DNA from: Papaver somniferum | Taxonomy: Eukaryota; Streptophyta; Magnoliopsida; Ranunculales; Papaveraceae | Assembly (NCBI RefSeq): GCF_003573695.1 | Contig: NC_039367.1 | Location: 158,173,085 to 158,237,084 of the forward strand | DNA length: 64,000 nucleotides | Direction of reading: 5' to 3' | In this document: in pieces, positions 21,590-33,890 of the stretch | Numbering within the stretch: position 1 is the first letter of the stretch | How the letters are laid out: each line of letters begins with the position of its first letter | Program-made: the position numbers and the translations under genes | The notes under the pieces: model-generated | Told to the model about the DNA's origin: nothing | The model's input: the letters and a program-made list of their open reading frames with translations, nothing else | The model's database searches: none

Positions 21590-22877
21590 TCAAATATAAC
21601 ATTGATCCGAAAATGGCTGATTTTTTAGATTATAAGAATGATTTTACCAAACTCAAACTCAAACTCACATTGATGATTTTTACGAGCGAAATCCAGATGA
21701 TGAATATATCGATGAGGAACCAAATGCTAGTAATACACATGTATATTTCTAGATTATGTTTAATTTAAATTTTGTAGGTCGAAATCATCAAAAAATTGAT
21801 TTCATCCAAGTTGGGCGAACTAGAGATATGTTCGGCTGATAATTATGCTACATAAGATGAACAAGCTCACTCGAATGTTGAAAGTTATCGGCCGAACTTT
21901 CATTTTATAACTTTCCGCCTAATTGCTAGTTAAATATTTGGCTTATTCCTGAGAATTATAGGAAAAAGTGAAGTTAATATGGTTCAGATTATATGTTGAA
22001 TATCTAATCAGCCGAACCATATATTTTTATGAATTCGACATATATACTGAATATTCTATCAGCGGAACACCTATTAGACTTTCCATAAAAAAGTTAATTA
22101 AGTTAATACATAATTTGGGGTTCGCCTTATACATTAAATATCGAATAAGCCGAGCCTTCATAGAATACCATGTTCGGCTTATATGTTATTTAGTGTGTAA
22201 GTCGAACCTTATTATTAATTTTCCCTTTTAGTTATTTAATTTTGGGATATTCTTGTAGATCCTTCTTGGTGAACCTGTACCAATGGATGATCAATCTGAT
22301 TTTATAGGCGTAATTCACGACGATACGAAGGATCAGTTTCAAAATGATTCGGTATATATTCGAATTTGGTGTTTTCTCCTTTATGTTGTCACATAATATT
22401 TGTTTTTGAATGAACGTAGACATAGGAAAGTAAACCTAAGGCAAAGGCTTGGACTGAGGAAGACGCAATGAAAACAAATTGTGTACTAGTTTGTGGAAAA
22501 CAAAGCTGATAAGATCAGTTTGATATGGTTTGTGAGAGAAGTGGAACCGGCAATAGCAAGGCTAAAAAAGGTTCTGTGTATATTGGCATACAGGGATAAA
22601 GAATAGGACAAATACGAGGAAAATAAATTTCCCTCTCAAGATCGTTTTCAACCTCAAGAAGTTCCTCAACAAAGATGAAGAACATTGAGTTATGAATAAA
22701 ACTATGGATTGTCGTCATAACCAACCACGTCCACTTGACCTCCACGGACATGCAGAAGTCGCAAGGCTCAAACCCAATGAAATCCAAAAAGTACATAAAA
22801 TGTCACGAGCACGTATGGCACCGTCTAAAATTCTTACTGAATTAAAGATGTTACCTCTATCTTCTTCCCCTTTTTAG
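21590..22877 (+). pseudogene. FAR1/MULE-type transposase N-terminal remnant, exon-like pieces
   Basis: Plus-strand pieces appear in order: an acidic stretch FYERNPDDEYIDEEPNASN near 21680; a piece after a CTTGTAG acceptor at about 22258 (GEPVPMDDQSDFIGVIHDD) ending at a GT donor near 22350; AWTEEDAMKTN near 22455; SGTGNSKAKKGSVYIG near 22540-22590; and 22692-22877 with CRHNQPRPLDLHGHAEVARL followed by a Met-Ser...ILTELK stretch. The last piece has the HN-P...L-GH...RL...IL--LK spacing of the FAR1 DNA-binding and early MULE transposase region. Stops and frameshifts abound and the DDE catalytic domain was not found. Between the first two pieces lies an intron-like segment of GTTCGGCT motifs. 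Family assignment is moderate. Confidence 0.5.
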
Positions 22878-23480
22878 ATGTGTTGTTCCTAGAACAAGTA
22901 TGAAACTTAATTAATACTTTGAACAACAAAGGAAAATGATGAATTAACTCGAGTCTAAAACTATAAGAGGTATGGATTGAAATGTAATAGCGTTAGTTAA
23001 GTGTCGTGCATTTTTTTCATGTTTTTCGTGCGATTTTAGTTTGGACTTTATCGACCTACAAAGATGAATAAAATGAACAATACTAAAGAAAAGTTATTAT
23101 ATGTCAAGCTCTAAAACCATTAGCCTAATTCTATAACTACAATTGCAAAAAAAATTTAAAGTAAATAAAAAGGTTCGGCTAAACCGAAATACTAGATATA
23201 AGCCGAACTCAATAACTATCATTTGATTGATAACAAAAAGAGTTGTTTGACTTCTAATTGAAAAATTGTTATCAGTCGAACTTCTACACTTAAACGATTT
23301 ATGAATTGTAAACAATATATATTCGACTCAAATAGTATCGAATCAGTCGAACCTAATGCGCCCCCTACATGTAATTATGTTCGGCTGAAAATTGACATTA
23401 ACTGTAAGACGAACTCTTCATACATATTCTCGGGGTGAAATTTCAAGAACAGTTCGGTTGAAAACTCAACTCAATTATCA
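21800..23480. repeat. Dispersed GTTCGGCT/AGCCGAAC motifs
   Basis: Words such as GTTCGGCTGA, AGCCGAACC, CGGCCGAAC and TTCGGCTTAT occur on both strands at about 21833, 21885, 22010, 22060, 22150, 22172, 23175, 23200, 23340 and 23390. They flank the FAR1/MULE remnant. The 5.2-6.6 kb and 60.9-62.7 kb elements carry the same kind of array with GGTT in place of GGCT. Confidence 0.6.
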
Positions 23481-23593
23481 GCATTACATGCTATTGTAAC
23501 TATCAAAAAACCTAATTTTTCACGAATTAAACCTATTATACCAATCAAAAACAACAAATACGAGATGGGTTCGTAAAACTTACTTTCTTATCC

Positions 23594-23750
23594 TCATTTC
23601 AGGAGTGGTGCTTCACTCGGTTGAATTTCTAGTTCAATTTCGGGTTCAATTTCAGTTTCTACTCCTTCATCTTCAATGGGTTCTTCAAGTGATGGATTAG
23701 AAGAGGATTTAAAACACATACCCTTCTGCTTTTTTCTTTGTACGACCCAT
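23594..23750 (-). pseudogene. Small minus-strand exon-like frame, Glu-rich
   Basis: The minus-strand ATG at 23750 (MGRTKKK) runs, after a frame change, into SSSNPSLEEPIEDEG and an alternating Glu/Ile stretch before a stop at 23594. The order is a basic start followed by an acidic region. It lies convergent with the MULE remnant and may be part of a second gene of the same element. I do not recognise a family. Confidence 0.25.
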
Positions 23751-23759
23751 TATTTAGTT

Positions 23760-24142
23760 TTGTTTAGTCGACGATCAAATTTACACTAATCGATGATTAA
23801 CTACGGCGATGAAAAAAATTTCGTTTGAGAGAGATTCGGCTGAAATATGAAAAAACGTTCAGATGGAAACTGATTTAGATTTTAGATTTTTAGTTCTTAT
23901 ATTAAGGGTAATGCTAAGTTGGTAATTTTCACGGTTTATGGGTATATAGGTAATTGAACTAACCAATAGGTACCCATTATAAGGTCACCTTGGACGGAAA
24001 AAATATTTTTTATGCCTTGAAAATTTTTAGTGTGCCATAAAATGGGATTCAATCAAATGACTAGTTTTAAAGATTCGCTGGGCTTAATATAGGTTAGGAC
24101 ATGCCCAATTATGAAGTATGAGTCTTTTATTTTATCAAAAAG

Positions 24143-24173
<31 letters not shown>

Positions 24174-26729
24174 TAATGTTTTATACTTACTCCGCTTCAT
24201 GTAAGGTGAGATGTTACTTCTTTTTTTTCCCATGAGATTTGAGTTATTTTGTTTACGCATGCTGTTTTTTCCAAAACAATTCTTACCAAATAATTAGGTT
24301 TGTTAAAATTTCCTCTAAACAATATAAATAATTTGGTAGTCAATTGGATTGGTCTTTTATTAATATCAACATTTTAGCTAGTAAGATTGTAGATTCAAAA
24401 TTTTAACACAAAAAGATAACTGAGAAAACAAATACTCTTAACATTGTTTATCTCATGTTTTCCGTAAAAATTGTGTACACTTAAAATATGTTAACTTTTA
24501 TAAAATAGAGAAATTATCTTCGGCCTCCTTCTCTCAGCCATCTTTAACCTTCTAACCTTCCGATCTCAATGTGGTCATCTTCTTCTTCTTTCATTGCACC
24601 ATCTTCTTCTTTCTCTTTACTTTTATCGTTTCTCCATTTTCTTTTTCTTTTTTCCTTCTTCCCTTATTTATTCTTCCATGTCTGTCTTTTCTTGTTTAAA
24701 ATTAAACGCCAACAAAATAACATTGCCATGTCATATCGACATAACCAAATTCTTTCTTCTTATTTTTTTTTTGCCGTGTCATTGTAACGCATCTTTTTGA
24801 TAGGACATCAAGTACAATGTTTCTCAAATATTGATTCTAGGTCGAATGTGGTTGGCCACAGTGACTTGTAGCGGGAGAGACAACCTTATGGGACCAGGGA
24901 TATCCGCATTGAGCCCACTGGAGATGGTCTTGAAATTAGTTGACAACAATCGAAGGATAAGCAATTACCCAAGGAAAAAAAACATTTACAACAAGGAATC
25001 TAGTATTCCGTGCTCTCTTGCCATGCGACTCACATTACCAAAATCTTGACCTATAAATCCACCGGGGGAAAGAGGACCCACAGAGACGTCTCACACGGTA
25101 CAAGCCATTAAGGCCAACCCATAGCGGGATTTAGCAGTTATGATTCGATAATTCTACGTCTACCGCGGGATTAAATCCCATGAGATCACCGCACCTCACA
25201 AAAATTGCGGGACCCACGGTGGGTCCCAGAAACCCACTCCTATTAGCTCCTGCGGGTCCCAAGGGCTGTGAGAGGCGGTCATTTTCGCGGTGAGGTGGGG
25301 CTGTAGCTGTAGAATCCCTCGTTTTGATTATTATGAATAAACTTGGCTGTAATTTTGTATTGTACTGTCGGTGCAGTAATCCATTTCTTTTTCCTTCTTA
25401 AGTAAAACACGTGAAGCACGCACATATAGCCAAAATACTATATGTATGTCGAGTCAGCGGCCCACGGATCATCTCTCTAATCATTTTGAAGTGTTTGTCT
25501 TATTCAACCAAAAACCGCGTTGTCACTGACTGTATATAGAGTAGATCTGATAATACAAAATCTAATTATATATTCAAATTTGGCATTGAATTGCTGTTAC
25601 AATAAACTCTTGTCTAGCTATTTATCTTAGTTATCTACTAGCTAGGTTGGACTTTTGGCAGTTTGGAGAAATACAGCTAACCAAAGAACGTGCAAGTGGC
25701 AACACAAAAATCATACGACTTTTGGACTGATCATTTTGGCAAAGTCCATGAGCCAAAAAGTTGGGTTTTCTAGGATTTACTTGTAGATCAGTATTTGCGT
25801 TTCAAGTAGAATTGTTACATCTGCATGCAACGTGAGTTTTACTTTATCGTTACATGTGGTAATAGGTGCGTTGATCCTTAACAAATCTGAAAACAAATAG
25901 ATAGCTGCTACTTAGAGGCTAATTGTCTGAATAAGATTTTGTTGTGTTTGCAATATAAGACACTTAAATTTTTGTGGATTACGTTGACCCACGCCAATTC
26001 CGCGCCAGTTCAGTAAAACATTGGTACTAATGGCCGGAGTACCAATTTGCTTGGAGGTGTGTACGTTACTGATCTAGCTGTTACACAAGCAATGGCCTCT
26101 CCACCGTACTTGATGACAACCCGTTTGAAAATTTAAATCCCTTTATTATTGAACTGGATTGTCAGTCACTTTCCATCCACTATTCTCACTTCCAGAAAAT
26201 AACATGGTGGTTCTATCAACAGCTAGATCAGTTAATATGCGTATTCAAAGCGCTCTCGATCTTTTTTATTTTCTGACAAAATGAGTATATACAGTATAAA
26301 TGAATCTGTTTTCAATTATTTTGTTAATACATTGAGAGAAAAAACAAAGCAAAAAATCCCAAGGATGAGGGAAAGCTTCAGAGATGTCGACGTAATTGGG
26401 TACAAAGAAATAATTAACGTTTAAATAATGCAAGATTTTTAACATAAGAAATCTAAAGGGTAATGGATCTAAAGCTAATATTTAAGAATGTGTACTTGAT
26501 ACAAAAATGATGGTGTTACAGGTCTTGAAATGTGCTCATTTCCGGTAAGAACATAGATCTCCTAAAATATTAGCCTCAAATCATTACCATTTTATTTTTA
26601 TAGTATAAAATTGCCTTCGAAGTGTGAGTTGATCCTCTCTATAACTTGATGGACTATTAATGACATGAATCAGTGGTTTTAATGAAGCAATAATAACATA
26701 TCCCCCACAAGAATTCCGGCGGTTGTTCC
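23760..26729. other. Long gene-free stretch between the MULE remnant and the Tat element
   Basis: About 3 kb of AT-rich DNA without a convincing coding frame. It holds a 27-bp A run (24143-24169), a pyrimidine-rich CTTCTTCTTC tract near 24568-24670 (which creates spurious Ser/Phe-rich frames) and a GC-richer patch at 25050-25320. Nothing else could be named. Confidence 0.5.
25209..25227. repeat. 19-bp palindrome
   Basis: GGGACCCACGGTGGGTCCC has 9-bp arms round a single G. It stands inside a GC-rich patch (GGGACCCAC and GGGTCCC words recur to about 25262) that contrasts with its AT-rich surroundings. It may be the remains of a foldback element. Confidence 0.55.
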
Positions 26730-27198
26730 TGTAGGAATGAAATATCGCACATATCAATAATTATGCGAAGTAAGGATTATCTGATGTAAGCAAGGGTCAT
26801 CGCACATAGCAAAGTTAAAATGACGTATTGGATGATGTCAGCAAAGTCACGAGTAAAGTGTGATGATCTATGCGAAGTATAAGCTGTGCGAGAATGAGTG
26901 AGTATACATGAGCGAATGTAACGCACAGTGATTCCGAAAATAATGGGTCTCTTAGATGTCATCCACTATGAGGAATCCTATAAAAAGGAAAGAAGTCATC
27001 ACACAGAGAGGGAGATCTTTTAGTGAGAGTTAGACAAGAAACTAGGAGAGAGAAAGTTTGTTTGGAGAGCAAGTAAAGTCATTGTAATCCTTTGTATCGA
27101 ATTGTAAACCTTGATGATTAATAAAAGAATTCATTATGATTACTTAGGTTATTATTTAGATACATTGGGGTGTGGTTGTAGGTTTTCCTGCAACTACA
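26730..27198 (+). repeat. 5' LTR of Tat element 1 (469 bp)
   Basis: TGTAGGAATG...CAACTACA, with terminal TGTAG/CTACA inverted repeats. TATAAAAAGG near 26980 is a probable TATA box about 220 bp before the LTR end. A primer-site-like TGGCTCCAGAAACA follows at 27203. Confidence 0.85.
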
Positions 27199-27269
27199 TT
27201 TTTGGCTCCAGAAACAGCTTTGGGTGATAAATCTTGGTAGTAAATTCATAGAATCTTGGAAAAAGTAAG

Positions 27270-28266
27270 ATCTGGAAATTGAAGATGGTGAGACTTGGAT
27301 CTATCATTGAACAGGGAACAACAGCCAGAAGGAGCAATTGAATTGCTGAAAGAAGAAGAATTACAAATCTTGACCAACAAGAAGAAAGAGTAAGAGAAAA
27401 TTAAGGAAACGAAAATCAAATTGAACCTCAGCATGAACAAGAACAGAATAATGATATTGATTATGATAGAGTGAGCGTTCATACTTCGCAAACAAGTTCA
27501 ACTGAAGAGGGAACACAAAGAGCTGGGAATGCAGGAAGGATTGAAGGGAATGATGAGAATATGACAATTGCAGAACTTAGACAAATATTGATTGCAGAAC
27601 GACAAAGAGAAGATGAAGAGCGTGCGAATTTGATACTTCAGAATGATGACTGAAGAGAAGAGAATCTTAGATTGCAAGAATAGAGATCAAGAAGCGCTAC
27701 ACGGTCAAGGTCGAGATCAAGCAGGAGTTCATCAAGACAAAGTCGATCTAATCAAGCAGATACTAGGCGAAGACAACGCATGGAAGCCATTGAAGAAAAC
27801 ATGCAAGTAGATGATAATCAACAAGACCAACAAAGGAGAAGGGATGTAGCTCAAGATTTTGGAACTAATCGATATGAGCATCCGCGGGAATTTCTACGTC
27901 GCACACATAATAATTTTGAAAGATAAGAAGAGGATCCGAGGCAAGGACAAATGATATTGCATGGAAGAGAAATGTTGAGAGAAGAGAACGAGCGCGAAAG
28001 GGAAGTTACACGCTCGAGGAATGAAAGAGACAGACAAAGAAGAAGGGCAGAAATTGAAGAGAGAGAATTGCAAGAAGCATTACGTCAAAATAATCATGAT
28101 AATCGAGTAAGGAGGCGCGAACGTCATCGCATGGATGATATAGAACAAGGACGGGTTGCGCCCCAAGAAACATAAATGTCAAGACATCGACATGATCCCA
28201 CAGGTGAAGAGTAACGACATGATAGAGCACAGATCGAGACGAACATTGAAAGGCGTAGGAGAAGAA
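27270..28266 (+). pseudogene. Tat element 1 gag, N-terminal part, stop-ridden
   Basis: Plus-strand Glu/Arg/Gln-rich charged frames at 27471-27653 and 27951-28175 (EENEREREVTRSRNERDRQR type) form the low-complexity N-terminal region that precedes the capsid domain in Tat gag proteins. The reading is cut at 28266 by insertion of element 2 and similar charged coding resumes at 37065. Confidence 0.55.
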
Positions 28267-28643
28267 TGTAAGATCATAATCTCGCAACAGTTATGTCTCA
28301 GCGAAGTTAACAATGGTATTGCACAAAAGCGTCGCAGAACAATTTCAGAAACGACATCAGCAAGGATCATGAGAAAGATGTGATAATCTCGCGAAGATTA
28401 AAAAGCTTGCAAAGTCAACATTTGTAAGGTTGCGAGAATGTTGCAAACCATATCCGAAAATAAAGGACAGATTAGCTGTCATCCACTAGGTATTTCCCTT
28501 ATAAATAGTCATTCGAGTTGTAAAGGAGAGAGAGAGATCTTTTTTGAGTGAGAGACAAGTAAATAGGAGAGAGAAAGTTGAGAGCAGAGATCATTCTTTA
28601 TTTCTTCATTTTCCTTGTAAGAATATTCAGAAATTAATCAATA
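28267..28643 (+). repeat. 5' LTR of Tat element 2, 3'-truncated
   Basis: The first 100 bp match the 3' LTR start at 36869. It then has about 260 bp not kept in the 3' copy, including a TATA-like TATAAATAG near 28500 and GAGAGAGAGA. It lacks the terminal CCTGCAACTACA. A primer-site-like TGGCGCTAGAAACA follows at 28645, similar to TGGCTCCAGAAACA of element 1. Confidence 0.75.
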
Positions 28644-28715
28644 ATGGCGCTAGAAACAAGGAGATTGAAGATCGAAAGTTGAAGATTGTTGATTGAGAAA
28701 ATTTAAATCAAGAAA

Positions 28716-29365
28716 GTGATTAAACAAATCAGTGAATCAGTTAGAGGAAAGATGAATATAATTAATGAAAATGGCAAAAAATTGGAGTGTAATATGATAA
28801 CAAAAAGCTTGGTTAATGAATTCCATGAAAACATCAAAGGAAGAATACATAAACGAAATTTTGAAGGAAAGAAAATTATGGCGGTAGAAAAAATTTCACC
28901 TTTGAAAGATTGGGAAAAGCAAAGAATTGTGTTCATGGCAGAAGAAATACCAAAAGAAAATTTGAATCATACATCTCCATTGGTCGTCACAGTGCCTATT
29001 ACACGAAAAGAGAAGGATACAACAATAAAATCCACAGGAGAATGGATGTTGAACAGAACTTTAATTGATGCAGGAGTTCAGTTGATATAATATTTTATCA
29101 TGCATTTCGGGGAATGGGATTTAAAGATGAAGAAATGTCCAATTCAACATATTTGGATCACGGCTTTGGGAAATCCACAACAAAACCTAAAGGAGAAATA
29201 GTGGTACGAATTCCACTTGGAGAAATCGAAACACATTTGACATTGTGCGTGGTGGGTATGGAATCGCCATATAATATGTTATTAGGAAGATCATGGATAC
29301 ATGCGATAAAAGTTGTGGTATCAACGTTGCACCAATTCATTAAATTCCCACTCCAAGTGGAATAG
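28716..29365 (+). pseudogene. Tat element 2 protease region, broken
   Basis: The first frame (28716-29090) ends TLIDAGVQLI and a stop exactly where element 1 reads ILIDPGSSVDILFY, so the active-site triplet is Asp-Ala-Gly and the frame closes at once. The next frame (29114-29365) keeps KPKGEIVVRIPLGEIETHLT and ESPYNMLLGRSWIHA, matching element 1's second half. Together they show a protease domain that is no longer functional. Confidence 0.8.
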
Positions 29366-29379
29366 GTGAAATCAGAGGA

Positions 29380-31480
29380 GATGTTGATAATGAGAAATTA
29401 TGTCATCAAATTGAAGTAAGGCGTTATGAAGAACAAGAAAAAAGGAAATAATTTCGCAGAAAATTAGTAAAGGAAGCAAAGAAGGAAGAAGAATTTAGAG
29501 TATATATGATAAGGGCGAAAGAAGGCAAAGGAATACCCAGCGAAATTTCGGAAGAAGGAGAAGGATCCATAAAAGCAATTAAAGAACCCACACCAATGGA
29601 GAACCTAAACCCAGTTACACTGCCGCAGAACCAACAAAAGAAATAAATGTTGGGACTGAAGAGGAGCCTATAGTGTTGAGAATTGGAACCAAAATGGATA
29701 TATAAGAAGAAGAAAGAACTGTCAATTTACTGCGAGAATATAAAGATATTTTCGCAGGAAACATGGATGAGATACCAGGAATAGATCCAAAAATTGCTTG
29801 CCACAGACTGGAGATTAACAAAAATGTGAGACCATTTAAACAGAGAATAAGAAAAATCACAACAACTTACCATTCCCAAATAGAAGAAGAATTACAGAAA
29901 ATGATGGAGGCATGAATTATAAGAGAAGCTAAATACCCAGAATGGATAGCGAATATGGTCATTGTCCCAAAGAAAAACAAGGGAATCAGGATTTGCATAA
30001 ATTTCACTGATTTGAACAAAGCTTTCCCTAAAGATAGTTTTCCATTACCCGATATTCCTCAAATGGTGGAATCTGCAGCAGGAAATGATAGGGTATCATC
30101 TTTAGATGGGTACAAAGGGTATAACCAAATTCCTCTCGCTGAAGAAGATCAAGAACATACTGCTTTCTTTGCCCTAGAGGTTTATATTGTTATACGAAAA
30201 TGCCGTTTGGTTTGCGAAATGCGGGGGAAACATATCAAAGAATGGTAGAGAAGGTGTTCGCAAAATGGATACACAAAACATTAGAAGTATACGTGGATGA
30301 CATGTTGGTAAAGAGTAAGGAAGCTAAGACCATGTACAAGACTTGAGGGAGATTTTTGAACAAATGCGGCAGTATAACATTAAATTGAATCCCGAGAAGT
30401 GTACTATTGGAGTTGCATCGGGAAATTTTTAGGCTACATTGTATCAAAGGAAGGAATACAGGTTGATCCAGAAAAAGTGCAAGCAGTTCGTGACATGCCA
30501 ACACCAGCAACAATAAAAGATGTACAGAAGTTGAATGGGCTTCTAGCTTCGCTGGGGAGATTCATTTCGCGATCATCAGACAAATGCAAATATTTTTTCG
30601 ATATACTCAAGAAGGGTGCGAAATTTAAATGGAGTGATGAATGTGAAAAGGCTTTTCAAGGAATCAAAGAACATCTTATGAATACAACTATTACAAAAGG
30701 CAGAACCAGGAGAAGAATTATTGATTTACCTTGCGACAACGTCGCATGCATTAAGTGTTGTATTATTGCGAGTAGACGCAGGAGTGGAGAAACCCATTTA
30801 TTACATTAGCAAAACTTTTAATACCGCAGAGAAGAATTACTCAAAATTGAAAAGTTGATCTTAGCATTAGTTTATGCATCATTTAAGCTCCGCATACTTT
30901 CAAGCACACAAGATAAGGTATTAACAAAAGTACCAATTGAATCAGTGATGAAGAATTCTAAAAGATCAGGAAGGGTAGAGAGATGGAATGCACAAGTAGG
31001 CCATTTTGATATTAAATATGAAGTTTTATCTTCACCAAAATCACAAGTTGTTGCGGATTTCTTGGCAGAATTTCCTTTAGAAGAAGATGAAGCAGTAGAA
31101 GAAATGATGGATGTAGAAGAGAACATGGAGATCCAAAAGATTTATTAACAGAACCAAATAGATGGGAAATACTGGTAGATGGATCATCAAATGGAGAAGG
31201 AAATGGAGTTGGAATTGTTTTAATTTCGCCAGAAGGAATAAAGATGGCTTTTTCATTCAGTTGGAATTTGAATCCACTAATAATGAAACAGAATATGAAG
31301 CTGTGATACATGCATTAAAATTCGCAATAGAAATGAAACTAGAAAATGCCAGGATCACTAGTGATTCGCAGCTAGTTATTCGCCAAATAAAAGGAGAGTA
31401 TACTACAAATGAACCATCCCTGAAGAAATACAAGAATGGTTGAGAATTGTCAGCGAAAATCCCAAAATAAAATGGAGGCA
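29380..31480 (+). pseudogene. Tat element 2 reverse transcriptase and two RNase H domains, frameshifted
   Basis: Reverse transcriptase: VIVPKKNKGIRICINFTDLN (29960-30020), SSLDGYKGYNQIPL (30090-30130), a frameshifted MPFGLRNAGETYQRM (near 30205-30245) and the catalytic LEVYVDDMLVKSK at about 30280-30320. The first RNase H/connection region runs to about 31090 (KFLGYIVSKEGIQVDPEKVQ; later VERWNAQVGHFDIKYEVL). A second RNase H at 31160-31430 has the Asp of VDGSSNGEGNGVGIVL, then NNETEYEAVIHALK and TSDSQLVIRQIKGEY. A second, archaeal-type RNase H is diagnostic of the Tat lineage of plant Ty3/gypsy. At least four frameshifts or stops were seen. Confidence 0.88.
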
Positions 31481-31739
31481 CATTTCAAGAAAGGATAATA
31501 GACTCGCAGACGCTTTTGCTTTCATCTCAAGTATGATGACAGATCCAACTGCGAGATGCATAAAAATACAAACACTTCTGTCACCATCATCAATAAAGAA
31601 GAGGAAGATGTGGATGTGATGGTCATAGATAATGAAAAAGAAGAACAAATAAATAATGTCGCAGACTGGAGAATGGACTTCACGCATATTTGGCGAAAGG
31701 AGAAACACCAAGAAATAGATTGGAAACACACAAGTTAAA

Positions 31740-32885
31740 AAGCCGAGCAACGAATTATGAATTAAGAGATGGGTTGTTATACCGAAAATCTTTAGTGGAC
31801 CATCACTCAGATGTTTGACACGAGAGGAAGGAGAAAAGGTGCTGAAAATGTTACATAGTGGAGACGCTGGCAATCATAGTGGAGGAAGATCTTTGGCACA
31901 TAGCAAAAATGCAAGGTTATTACTGGCCATACATGCATGAAGATGCAAAACAAATATCAAGACGTTGCGAAGATTGTCAGCGGCATGGAAAGAAGATACA
32001 TGCACCAGGAGCACCATTGTCATCTTCAACCAGTGTGTGGCCCTTTGGAAAATGGGGCTTAGACATTGTGGGGCCATTTTTACCAGGAACTGGACAAAGA
32101 AGATACTTAATAGTCGCAACAGATTATTTCACAAAATGGACAGAAGTGAAGGCAGTACAACATATTCGCGACAAAGATATCTTTACATTCATATTCGAAA
32201 ATATCATTTGCAGATTGGAATTCCTGCACAGTTGGTATCTGATAATGGGAAACAGTTTGAGGGGCAGAACATAGAAATGTTACTAATGCATTCAAGATAA
32301 AATGTGGAAAGTCCACTCCTTTATATCCACAAGCTAATGGGCAAGTAGAAGCAACAAATAAAACAATTGCAGATATATTAAAGAAGAAATTAGAAGGACA
32401 TCACAGATCATGGTGCGAACAAGTACATAATGCAGTATGGGCTTATAATACAACTAGAAGAGAAGCTACTGGAATGTCACCTTTTTGTTTAACATATGGA
32501 GTTGAAGCGGTGTTACCAACAGAAGTTGTTATTCCGACAACAAAAAGAGAAGCTTGGGAGAAAAATCTTAGTGCGGGTTTAATTTAAACAAACTTGATGA
32601 ATTAGAAGAAAAAAGAGAAAAAGCTTTACAACATATGGAGAATTATCAGCGAAGATTAGCTCGAGAATATAATAAACGTGTCAAAATACGTGAATTTCAA
32701 CCAGGAGATTTAGTTCTGCGAGAAACACCAATATATCAGCGAGAAAATGGTGGAAAATTAGCGAAAAAATGGGATGGACCTTACATCATAAGGAGATAGT
32801 TGGAACAGGAGCTTATAGATTAATGGACCCAGAAGGAAGAGATGTTGGTCATAGATTAGATAGACCATGGAACAATTGTACTTGA
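31740..32885 (+). pseudogene. Tat element 2 integrase, broken
   Basis: The zinc-binding end has RRCEDCQRHGKKIHAP (about 31960-32010). The catalytic core shows WGLDIVGPF (first Asp), VATDYFTKW, a frameshifted LVSDNGKQFEG (second Asp, about 32233) and YPQANGQVEATNKTI (Glu, about 32325). The C-terminal region (EFQPGDLVLRETPIY, KLAKKWDGPYII) runs to about 32800. Integrase would insert the cDNA; frameshifts near 32270, 32585 and 32800 make this copy inactive. Confidence 0.88.
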
Positions 32886-32989
32886 AAAGATATTATCCGT
32901 AAGAAGCTTTGAGAAGTTATGAATTCTGAAAGAATAATTGCAGGATTATTCATGACAAAACAAGATCATGATGTGCGAAATTTTCGCAG

Positions 32990-33560
32990 AGAACAATGAC
33001 ATAAAAGAAAGGGGCGAACCTTTATGGCGTACACCCTAGTTCGCGAATAAAATTTCGCAAGAGGCAAATGTAAGACCTAAAGTACGTCATATTAGGGGGT
33101 ACCTGTTACATGGCTCAGGGAAAGGCTACCGCCACCGGAACCTGAGTCATGGAGATTTGGGGTCAATAAACCCATCCGGGAGAGGCACCTTGGATTCTCA
33201 ACTTAAGCATATGACTTAGGTTGGGCGACTAAGGTAATAAGGACTCTCCCAAGGAGTGCAGATCTGATCAAGGCGCCGAGGTACACGGTTGAGTCAAGAG
33301 TGCCGAGGGCGTTTGAAGCGTCCTTGCCATTCTTGACAAGTCTTGGCTTATACTGCACTCGGCCTGAAGAAAACCCCACTTAGGGTGCAGTCTCGTAACC
33401 ATAAGCCCTATAGGTAAAAGGGATAAGAGGCTGCGAAAACAACTGGTTGTTGTTAAGACTGGATGGGAGGAGCTAACCTTGTATGGTAGAAGTACGCCTC
33501 CTTGAAGGGGCAACCAGGGGGAAGATAAGGGCGGCACCCTCCATTAGGGATGATAAGTGT
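32990..33560 (+). repeat. Conserved non-coding block of Tat element 2
   Basis: Homologous to 39690-40265 of element 1. Contains GTCAAGAGTG (33293) pairing with CATTCTTGAC (33328), enclosed by GAGTGCAG (33254) pairing with CTGCACTC (33353). No frame is shared by both copies, so conservation is at the nucleic-acid level. Possible roles are RNA export, packaging or splicing control; this is inference. Confidence 0.7.
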
Positions 33561-33890
33561 CTTAAGACGCAAATGTCATGAGGCTTATTATTCGCAAGGA
33601 TAATTAAGGCTTGTCATATTTGTGCAACATCCTGAAGAGGCAATAATACAAAAGAAAAAGATAAGATGAGATCAATGGGTTTTCGCATGAAAGTGCGAAG
33701 ACGTCCTGCGATTTCATCGCAAGACGGCAATGTCATGGGGCTTTATTTTCGCAAGAATATTTAGGCCTGTCATATTGTCGCAACATTCCTGAAGAGGCCA
33801 TAATACAAAAGAAAAAGTTAAGACAAGATCAATGGGTTTTTGTATGAAAGTGCAAGGACGTCCTGCGATTTTGTCGCAATGACAAGAGAT
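33556..33890 (+). repeat. Tandem duplication, about 167 bp, in Tat element 2
   Basis: The segment with AATGTCATGAGGCTT, GCAACATCCTGAAGAGGC and GACGTCCTGCGATTTC is repeated once from about 33725 (AATGTCATGGGGCTTTATTT, ... GGACGTCCTGCGATTTTG). Element 1 has a single, more diverged equivalent at 40250-40400. Confidence 0.75.

Noticed and set aside
24569..24800. Plus-strand Ser/Phe/Leu-rich frames suggesting a membrane protein
   Set aside because: They lie in a CTTCTTCTT pyrimidine tract and both overlapping frames look alike in composition; no start context or homology.
31403..31873. 156-codon minus-strand frame within the Tat element 2 RNase H/integrase region
   Set aside because: It lies antisense to recognisable RNase H and integrase coding and is a shadow frame.
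33268..33537. 89-codon minus frame in the conserved block as a conserved protein
   Set aside because: The equivalent stretch in element 1 has different stops in that frame, so conservation is not at protein level.
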